This document shows, one piece after another, positions 10,443-18,506 of a DNA stretch of 22,718 nucleotides (positions are counted from its first letter, which is position 1; each line of letters opens with the position of its first letter). Origin of the DNA: Saksenaea vasiformis B4078 (Eukaryota > Mucoromycota > Mucoromycetes > Mucorales > Saksenaeaceae). The notes below the pieces were generated by a model, which had not been told where the DNA came from, ran no database searches, and saw nothing but the letters and a program-made list of their open reading frames with translations. Position numbers and translations under genes: made by a program. The stretch covers positions 1 through 22,718 of the forward strand of contig JNDT01000800.1 of the NCBI GenBank assembly GCA_000697055.1, written 5' to 3'.

Positions 10443-12508
10443 ATGGTTGCGAATACAAAGGACGAAAAAAAGGAAGAGATAGATAGAAAACATACATTTT
10501 ATACGTTCCTAGATTGAAGCTATCACTTTGCAAGATTCATTTGCACAGCCACCCCTACTCTGTTATTTGTCTTACCCGAACATCCAAATATGTACTTAGT
10601 TCGACTTCTATGTAAAGTCCTCTGTGTTTTTCTGTGTCCTTGCACAACAGCAGTTTCAACTGAGCCTCACCCACTCCATCACTTCAAACACGTAACTGAC
10701 AGCTCGCTAGCAGGTTTGATCGCTACCTTTAATTCTGTCGTCCGTCAAAATTCTCACTTAATCCGGAATTGCTCCTAGAGGTGCTGCCATAATGTAGCTG
10801 CCACTTTGCTGGTTCAGAATCAGTTAGTAGCTTGAAGTGGTGCCATTTCTAGAATCCTCATGAGAGACCAGATATGCGGACTTCCTTTTTGTGTCACCAG
10901 ATTTCCTGTTGCTCACACCCTTCGCAGATTAGTGTAGCAAGTATGTGTGTAGCATCCAGCTATATCAAATGGTCTAGTGTGATTATCGGTGGTCATTCAA
11001 TTAAGTGTATTTGAACTGCCTCAGGAACTCCGTTACTGACGCGACTCCGCGTAATATAAATATCATCATACGGCATAGTCTTGATTGCTCTAATTCGAGA
11101 ATAAACTCAGTGTACACCACAGTTTCATTCTCTTCCTCGCCTCACCACCTTTATTCAATTTACACGACTAGACGACTATCTCAATGTTTACGTATCCGTT
11201 TACGGGACCCCCGAGGTGCCGTACTTATGTGCTAAAAGTAACTGGGGCGTTTCCCGACTTCAAGGGAAGTATATTTAGCCGGAGTATTTTTTTATACTAT
11301 GTTCCGACTTCCGAGTCGTAAGATACAAACAGAACTTCACAATTATGATTGATAGTATTGCGCATCTTTTTGCTGATCAAATTACGCGTCAAGTAGATAA
11401 TGGCAATACTCTTTGCGCTAGTTGCAATGCCGGTAAATCTTTGCCAACACTTCGCTGAAAGAATGCGGGTGATCCTCTATGTGCAAACATCGCAAGATCC
11501 GATGTTCAGCCACCAGCTATCCAATGCTCTTTGGAGATATCGTTGCTCTAGAAGTCTCGCAAACTCACTTATTTCTCGGTGACACCAATAATGGAGCCCA
11601 CTTAAGTGGTTGTATCAATCCGTCGCGTGTCAGAATTTGGAAAGAAATCTCATTGTCACCTGAATCGGCGCTGCTATGGAGTTGGTGTTGACGGATACAA
11701 ATACCATGGTATCCATACCAGCGACTCAGATCTGAAGCGCAATGTCTTTTTTGTGCTAATTATTGTCAAGACGCGTTAGTGCAGCAATAAGATCCTAAAG
11801 ACCAGCGTAGGCACCCGCATAATGATATGTCGACTTACGACAGTAAAGGATCGGCTAGTGGTCTGATCAACTCCGAAAAGTTGTGCTTCCATATAGAAAT
11901 CCGTCATAACACCTTACATCCACGTCCTGAAATGCAAGCAAAGAAAATCTTTTCCATGGAGATTCGCACATAGTTGCTGATCGTGCTCACATGAAAGGCG
12001 CACTGACACTTCGTAGAGAAGTCCAGAATGTTTTCCTGAGTATGCTATAACACCAGTTCAGACATATCGCTGTAGGAATGAACCTTTTAGACAGTCTTAA
12101 TGCGTAGAGGTTTCCCTGCCCACAACATCGAGGAGTAACAGCTGGTAAACATGACTCGGACAAGATATATGTGTTGTTTATGCTTTTCGCACCATACCGC
12201 TCTCGTCAGCAAAGTCAGGGCATACAACAATGCCTTGCTACATTTGAGTATTACAGTAGTACCATCAAAAAGCGCCACAATCATTTTGGGGATTTACAAG
12301 TCGTATATGCCGCAATGGTACTCCATGACCCTCCCAGATCAAGAAAGGCGTAAACTAAGTGGGCTCAGAGATGCACCATCTAATTGCTGTTATACTTTTT
12401 ATGTTCATATAGTAATAATACAATGTTGACAAAGTTACTATGCTGATAATGTAGTTTGTATAATAAATAGCCGCGGAGAACTGACAAATACATATCATTT
12501 GCTGTTTC
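10443..12508. other. 2.07-kb spacer between the kelch paralogues; no gene recognised
   Basis: It contains the promoter of kelch copy 1 (right after 10443) and the 3' flank of kelch copy 2 (before 12509). Short open frames (10590-10778, 11005-11235, 11400-11691, 12151-12429) have no motif I recognise and are interrupted. The minus strand at about 11770-12130 also looks faintly coding but is broken by stops. Decayed mobile DNA is likely, supported by the repeat at 12391-12456 that recurs at 18351-18420. Confidence 0.5.
12391..12456 (+). repeat. Dispersed repeat, copy A (similar to 18351-18420)
   Basis: It shares TACTTTTT, ATGTTCATA, GTTG(A/T)CAAA and the exact 14-mer ATGCTGATAATGTA, in the same order and spacing, with 18351-18420. 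Similarity fades on both sides. Copy B lies just after the hairpin that ends the plus-strand Fanzor relic, so copy A may mark the end of another decayed element. Confidence 0.6.
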
Positions 12509-14564
12509 TTAATCCTCATCGGGATTTACTGGTTGCAATATATATCGAGGAGCAACCGCATCCAGTTTTTCGGGTTCACTATCATATATTTTGATAGAGC
12601 TATCGGCGTAGGCGCTGATATCTCGTCTCCAGGTTTCGTCGCTGTCGAAAGCCGGAGGAGGGGCCATGAAACGTGTATTTTCACTTATCGCCTTAGTCTG
12701 CGTATTGTCGACGGCACGATTACTTTCTTGGCTAGACCCCCCAATCTTCTTGTACATCGCAAATGATTCTTCCCTATTATGTTCACCTTTCATCATTGCT
12801 ACGTGCAAATTTTCAGAGGAAGAGATGTTGTATTCGTCGCCATTAGCATGGTTTCGTTTCCTAATCCATAAGAACGTAGCGACAGCAATAGCTGCCACCT
12901 GCGCACAGTGTTGAGGATGGAACAAGAAACTTGAATAATAACTTACACCACCAACGCAGCCGAGGGCGATGCCAGCAATTGCTCCACCAGACAATTGATT
13001 ATCATCACTGGTATCCAGTCCTTCTGGTAGGGAATTGTTTACTGGGGTATCTGGATATTCATCGCTTGCACTGTACTGTGGTACCCATTGAAATGTTTGA
13101 AGATCCATGACATGAATGTCCCCTTTCTCATTTCCATATTTATCTACACCGAAGAGGATAAACATTGATCGTTTACCATGTACAACAGCTAGAGGAATAA
13201 TAATTGGCACCTCCTCATAGAGACTGGCTTAGTCATACCGGAATGTCCGAACCTTGGACCAGCTCCTTCCAGAGGCCCTAGGTCTGATAAATTTTTCCAT
13301 GTCATCGTCGTCAGGTTAAGTAGATAGCAGTAATCATCGACTGTCGTAGTGGGATTGCCAAGACCCACTGGACTTGGTACTGAGTTAAACAAACACATGT
13401 TAACGTCAAATTTACGAATTTCTGATGTGTCTTTTACCAGCTTGTCCTCCTCCATAAATTAATATTGCATCCGACGTAGGAACTAAAGAAAAGAGTAAGA
13501 ATGGCATCTTTTTGGAAAAGTGATTACGTACGATAAACAGCAGTATGATACACCCTACCGCTTGGGATATCACCATAAGTGGGATTTAACGACCAAGTCA
13601 TCGTCGTCGTCTCAAATTTCACGATCTGATTCATTAAAGTAGGATGCACAATATACGGATCTGTTCCGTTCGGACCACTATTTGTGTTTGGGGAGCCATT
13701 GACGCCTCCTATGTAATAGATTGTTTCTAGATCATTGGATATTGTCGCTGTGCCTTGCATGCGGTATACGTTCGGCGGATAGTTATTAGTTTGGAAGTCT
13801 GGCGCCATTTGGAGCTACACCACTGGTGGCGTTATCATCAAAGTCAAACTTTGGTTTTCATATCAATACCGAAGAATTCATGATCTGGATACCAGTATAG
13901 ATTATAGCTTGGTTAGGATTTCCCACCCAGGTGTTGCTACATGATTGAATTCGGTCATAACGATAAAATAATGCTGTCATTACCTCACCCCACCCCAAAG
14001 CCAGATACGACCCTGGGTGCCCATAACAGCCATTTCATCAATTCTGTCAAAGTAGAAAAACTTAGTGGTGATATAAACAATATCTGCTTACTACACTTGA
14101 TAGTAGTTATTCGGAATATTGGTCCAGGCATCCATGTCAGCGTTATAAACAACCGTCTGGTTCGCAAGACTGCGTGAATTATTGGGACCGAGGCCACCGT
14201 CAATCATGTAGCCATTAACCCAGGTCAACGGTACCATCGAAAACAAGCAATTTGCCTCGAGCCGGAAGTTTTGTGCTGGTAAATTCTTCCAACTGTTATT
14301 AGCCTCGGTAACGTTAAAATCATTTGAAATATCGAGGGAGTAGTGGTCGGGTAAAGAGGTGTAATGGTTGGAACCATCGTTGGTTCGGCCACCATAACAA
14401 TATATCGTCTGCTTTAATCGCACGCAACCTAAACGCTAGTATCAGCAGCGTGCTCACTAAGAGTGAGAAAGAGGCTACAAAACAGTACCTCCGTTAAGTC
14501 GAGGGGATACGGTCACAGCTACGACAGATACTATCACTGACTGTAACAGTAACAGCAATTTCAT
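12509..14564 (-). CDS. Kelch-repeat type I membrane protein, copy 2 (9 exons)
   Basis: Exons in transcript order: 14564-14489, 14428-14095, 14043-13984, 13936-13870, 13814-13532, 13482-13438, 13379-13239, 13188-12947 and 12898-12509 (1638 nt, 545 aa). Exons 1-8 match copy 1 in length exactly (76, 334, 60, 67, 283, 45, 141 and 242 nt), and the introns are nearly as close. A signal peptide (MKLLLLLQSVIVSVVAVTVS), kelch blades (YCYGGRTNDG, IDGGLG, IWLWGG, IYYIGGVNG, LIYGGGQA, FILFGVD) and a single membrane segment (GGAIAGIALGCVGGVAAIAV, then WIRKRN) are preserved. The cytoplasmic tail has diverged from copy 1 almost completely apart from the last residues (LQPVNPDED against LEPVKPDGA). Intron 8 has no stop in frame, so retention would still read through. 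Tandem duplication with copy 1 is clear; function is unknown. Confidence 0.88.
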
Positions 14565-16757
14565 ATGGTTGGTGATACTAAGGGAGGAAAAACGAGATGA
14601 ACTTATAGTTATATATGTTTACTTATTTAGATCGAGTTTATCGCTGCCAGAACGCTAATACACAGCCACTTGTACCACCCTCAGCATTTCCCATGTTTTT
14701 TGTATTACACAATCAAAAGGCGCCCTGCCGAAGCCTCACATAATACTCCGATTAATATACACAAAGTTTGCCACTGCCTATGGTAGACAGCTGTAATTGC
14801 ATCATCCATCAAAAGTGCGTGGTTCATCAGAGATTGCAAGAAGAGGATACTTATCCAACACGGGTTTACGCGTATAACTGCTTTTTCTGGTCCAAGCCAT
14901 TTAGAGCCGTGAATTTATACCATTATATGACGCTTGCGAGACAGTCATCGGGCAGCGGGCTTTGCGATCGTAGGCCATCGTCTGACAGGGATCATGTGCG
15001 ACCTGAACTCATTCTCCGCCGATCAGTCGCAAGCCAAGGGTCAACGATGGCTTGACGTTGCGGTATACGCTTCTATTCCACTGTTCTGTTATTACTTTGC
15101 TACTATTCCGTGTTACCTGGCATCAATGGCGACCCTGATTCACGCATGTGGAATTTTCTATTTCTTTTTGCTTTTGAGTAAGAAGCCATTTATTTACACT
15201 GATGGTAACTCCTGTCTAAAGTTGTTTTTATATTACATTTTTCTAATGTCAACTTACGTACTCACGAGAGGATTTCCTACTCGAATACTCATCCGTTATA
15301 CTTTCGTCCACCAGACTATTTATTTATCTGACAATAGGAAGGACTCACAACACGTCCAATACTAACTATTTTCTGTGGTAGAAAGGTATATCCGGACGAA
15401 ATGGTCCTTATTATTATAAAAACGCAAGGCATGATTTCTATGAAGTTGTATCAAACATGGAATATGTGAAACACTTGTGCGGTTTGTCGCCTGATCATCA
15501 GAGCTCACCTTTCGCAATGACTTGTGTACCGCCTAAGGGCTCAGCCATGTCTACCTTAAACCATGTTGTTTTACAACGTACATAATCTGTGCTTTGATAA
15601 CTTCAAGATGGAAACTTGGTAAACCACAGCTGGTATACGTATCCTGGGATTCTGCATCACTTTTAAAACATTTAGCGTTAGTACCAAATGAATCTTCCGT
15701 AAGCAAACGTTTCTCCTTGCGTGCTGTGCTTTGAACCTTGCATGAGGAAGTAGATCTTTATGTATCAATTCAAGATGCATCTCGCTGGTGTAATAGTGAT
15801 TTTAATTTACAGGTTGCAGAGTCCCATTGTAACATTTATTTTGGATGGCGAGATGTGATGTGTATTTAAAGCAACGCATAAGCTCCTTTTTCTTCTTGGC
15901 CAGCGGAATAGTCATCGAATGAGGAGATGATGATAAATAATAAAACAGCGGATCTGGTTATTGACGACTGTATTCATCTCTGAAGACAAACAGGTCAGCC
16001 CTTACACCGCATCACAGAAATCTTTTTCACTGATTATATTTCAACGAAAATCAATATCCAATGAAGTTTCATGCGTAACAGCTCCTACGCATAGTGGTAT
16101 TTCTTCTGCTACTCGAAAATACGCGTCAGAAAGCGGACACAGACGACACCATCAAGCTTGATCCCATTGTTCACGCTTCCTGCATCTTATTGTCATTCGT
16201 CGTTGATAACGCTATATGTGGGCCTTGAAGAACAAACCTGGGAGCACCATCGCATCTGTAACTAATGCAGATAGTCCTGATCGATTTCTTTGGTCTTTTA
16301 TTGGGAAGACTTAGAAGCCTAGAAACGTAAAATTAAGATAGGTATATGTTTCTTTGGCAGTCTATTGTATATATAGTATTTCGATATCCTTTTCATAATG
16401 CTTCTTCTTCACTGCAGACATGATTGTCTATTTGCGTTACGAATTGTAGATCAATTATGCGATCGCACCGTTGGTATCTTTAGACTCCGTTGAATGAAGA
16501 CTTTTAGTCTTGTCATCATTGGTTTACAATATGTCGCACTCTCGGTGTTCCGATCATATTTTAGAAACTTATAAAGAAGACCCTTTGAGTAATGAAAATC
16601 TTTCATCTCAGTCTCGCTGACTTCTCCCGTCTCGTATTCTTTTTCTAGATTTTTTTATTCTTCAATATATCATATATTCCAACGCTATGTCTTGATCTTA
16701 CATAAAATATTCGTGCTGTCGCATCCTCAAACAGGTCCTGCATTTAAGCATACATTT
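14565..16757. other. 2.2-kb spacer, largely featureless
   Basis: The first ~150 bp are the promoter region of kelch copy 2 and weakly resemble the matching flank of copy 1 (both contain ACACAGCCAC or a close variant). I see no recognised gene in the rest. Apart from a doubtful ORF at 14934-15365, there is a stop-free minus-strand stretch at about 15540-15760 (CGLPSFHLEVIKAQIMYVV) without a start codon or known motif. The 16200-16700 part is A/T-rich with no coding look. Confidence 0.5.
14934..15365 (+). CDS. Doubtful hypothetical ORF with hydrophobic segments
   Basis: This is a 143-codon uninterrupted frame. After a polar N-terminal third it has one or two hydrophobic stretches (around VYASIPLFCYYFATIPCYLA and GIFYFFLLLSK, and a weaker LFLYYIFLMSTYVL). 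I recognise no family. The T-rich composition could produce such hydrophobic residues by chance, and no introns or neighbouring partner support it. It may be spurious or a remnant of a transporter-like sequence. Confidence 0.2.
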   Translation: MRDSHRAAGFAIVGHRLTGIMCDLNSFSADQSQAKGQRWLDVAVYASIPLFCYYFATIPCYLASMATLIHACGIFYFFLLLSKKPFIYTDGNSCLKLFLYYIFLMSTYVLTRGFPTRILIRYTFVHQTIYLSDNRKDSQHVQY

Positions 16758-17103
16758 ATTCAAGGATAAGCTAAGCTCATCATCCATTCCATTTTATTGT
16801 CGTTGGCGCGTTTGATTCCGGTACTGATGATACCAGCCAAATCGACAAGCATACAGCTCAGGGCAACGTTACCGATGACCTTGGTGCTGGGCTTTTTCCT
16901 CACAAGATCTTCGATCCGTTGCAGAATAACCGCTACGTTCTAATAGTTGGCCTTGTCAACAAGATTTTCGACGTCATTAGCTTCCAACACGGCTAGTTCC
17001 CCATGCTTGATTATTTTGATTGCCAACATTCGAAAGAACAACGATGCGACTTTCTCCTGCGAGAATGTCTGATGGTAGCTGTCCTGATCGGAAAATATCC
17101 AAA
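16758..17103 (-). pseudogene. Unrecognised protein-coding fragment abutting the plus-strand Fanzor relic
   Basis: On the minus strand from about 17103 down to 16758 one frame reads as convincing helical protein: QTFSQEKVASLFFRMLAIK, HGELAVLEANDVENLVDKAN, then after a single TAG VILQRIEDLVRKKPSTKVIG, NVALSCMLVDLAGIISTGIK and NDNKMEWMMSLAYP. The amino-acid mix and the single interruption over about 115 codons suggest a gene fragment. I do not recognise it. It ends where the opposite-strand Fanzor relic becomes recognisable (about 17120-17150), so one probably interrupted or was joined to the other. Confidence 0.45.
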
Positions 17104-17119
17104 TCGTCGCCGGCTGCAA

Positions 17120-18320
17120 TTCAATGCAAGACGAAACGCTGACGACGCTCGGCGCATGGCAAATGGACGGCAGAATGAAGCCGATTCGGAAGGAGCTGCG
17201 CGAAATGGAAAAGCAACGTATGGGCAGGAGCAAGCCTGCCCGCGGAGATACCCATTACAAAGCGTACAAGCAGCTGCGAGATATCCCGCAAACCATCCAC
17301 GCCAAACATTCTCGCAGAGAGCGTTGCAGCCTCAACAAGACGAAGCGCGACTTGCAAAAGAAAGGAAAAGGAAAAACCAAGACCAACAGCAGCAAGAAAC
17401 GACCGCAATAGCGCAAGCAGCGCCCAGACAAGGCGATCGTCACGGAAGGAAATGTCGGACAGGTAATATGAATCTATCAACATGGCTATCGTTACTTACT
17501 CGTGATATCTTCATATGAACTCTACTGTAAGTGCCTCTTCGCCAAGGAGCCTATTTGCAGTGTCAATCAGGGTATCCAGACGACGGGAACGATATCCATC
17601 TCGAGCTCCGAGAATATGGTAGAGCAGGTCCACTCTACTTACTGTGAAAAATCTACTAAAGCCCTTCCAGATGCACAGGAGCATCAATCGTCAAACACCG
17701 AATCTATTCAGGTAAGCATCGCCATTGAAGAGAGTGAGCCAAGCAGCGAGAAGAGGAAGGCACTGTTCCAGAGAAAGGAGGATATAGCGAGAGAAGCGCA
17801 TAAGAGAGATCCGCGCACTCGAGACGTATTAGCGGCTTGCGGTTGGTGGACGGCAGTGCTTCCTGGATGGGTTGACTGACAAGCCTGCGGTCCACTTCTA
17901 TGGTCATTGGCAGCACGTCAATTCAATGCTCAAAGGCCATGCTCGCAGAGGAACGAAGCGACTATGACAGCAACAACGACGCAAAGGCATAGCTGATGTC
18001 GTGAATGAGTTCAATATGCGCAAGACATGCCACTGGTGCCTCAAGCTGTCACATTTCCAGAAAGATCAAACTCCCGACGGGCGTGTCAGAAGGAGCAATG
18101 GCGTCGTCTGCTATGTCAGTCCTCATTGCCCCAGTCTAGCGAGAAGTCGCAGCGAGGAATACCGCGCTGAAAGCCATTTACATGGTGACCTCTGCAGATG
18201 GAATTCCACTTGCGCCGTTCAACTCTCAATACATGAACACGTACGAATTCACAATTTATTAGCCAACCAAAGCAGGGTTCGGCACGTGTAAGGGCCGGAA
18301 GGACAGTTACCTCGTAAGCT
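17120..18320 (+). pseudogene. Degraded TnpB/Fanzor-like RuvC nuclease, plus-strand copy
   Basis: It is collinear with the better-preserved minus-strand copy (18486-20552). Segments: KPIRKELREMEK and a basic stretch (SLNKTKRDLQKKGKGK), a TAG at 17409-17411, then AIVTEGNVGQ. A GT donor follows at 17463, at the homologous intron position, but the acceptor place reads TC instead of AG (17500-17501). The RuvC-I segment reads SVNQGIQTTG, so the catalytic Asp is Asn (codon 17565-17567). Then come KRDPRTRD, a shifted frame HFYGHWQHVNSMLKGHARRG, a TGA at 17964-17966, the RuvC-II Glu in VNEFNMRKTCHWC (Glu codon 18007-18009), and the second zinc-finger pair CYVSPHC. A deletion near 18160 removes the NRD of RuvC-III, leaving AARNTALKA, then DGIPLAPFN. 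The N-terminal part is missing. With two of three catalytic acids gone it cannot be an active nuclease. Confidence 0.8.
18306..18319 (+). other. Terminal hairpin of the plus-strand Fanzor relic
   Basis: TTAC (18307-18310), CTC loop and GTAAGC (18314-18319) form a 4-bp stem just after the last residues of the relic. The homologous place in the minus-strand copy has GCTTAC-TGA-GTAAGC. In TnpB and Fanzor loci the guide (omega) RNA overlaps the 3' end of the gene, so this may be a remnant of it. The stem is short. Confidence 0.4.
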
Positions 18321-18350
18321 TTGATATCTGAAGCATTGTGATTTAAACAT

Positions 18351-18420
18351 CTACTTTTTAGATATGTTCATAACGATTACAGTGAAAGGTTGTCAAAAGA
18401 GATCATGCTGATAATGTAAT
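18351..18420 (+). repeat. Dispersed repeat, copy B (similar to 12391-12456)
   Basis: It lies in the 160-bp spacer between the two convergent Fanzor relics. It contains the exact 14-mer ATGCTGATAATGTA shared with 12391-12456 and several further matching blocks in order. It could be the 3' flank or transcribed tail of the plus-strand element. Confidence 0.6.
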
Positions 18421-18478
18421 TGATAGTACTGAGCAAGTATCTGCACTCGAATTTAGTACCCGATAAGGAAAAAAGTAG

Positions 18479-18506
18479 TGCTTACTCAGTAAGCGCCCTG
18501 CTGGGC
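18479..18506 (-). other. Paired hairpins overlapping the Fanzor stop codon (candidate omega-RNA region)
   Basis: Read on the minus strand, GCCC-AGCA-GGGC is followed at once by GCTTAC-TGA-GTAAGC: a 4-bp stem with a tetraloop, then a perfect 6-bp stem whose three-base loop contains the stop codon of the minus-strand Fanzor relic (18486-18488). A matching small hairpin ends the plus-strand copy. By analogy with TnpB/Fanzor loci this is a candidate part of the guide RNA or element end. Confidence 0.4.

Noticed and set aside
16000..16750. Possible further Fanzor or recombinase remnants in the A/T-rich spacer
   Set aside because: I found no RuvC, zinc-finger or tyrosine recombinase motif in any frame that I could align with the recognised copies.
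17003..17518. A 171-codon plus-strand open frame
   Set aside because: The frame that aligns to the other Fanzor copy here is the one through 17124-17411. This one is an offset frame over the same basic, repetitive stretch.
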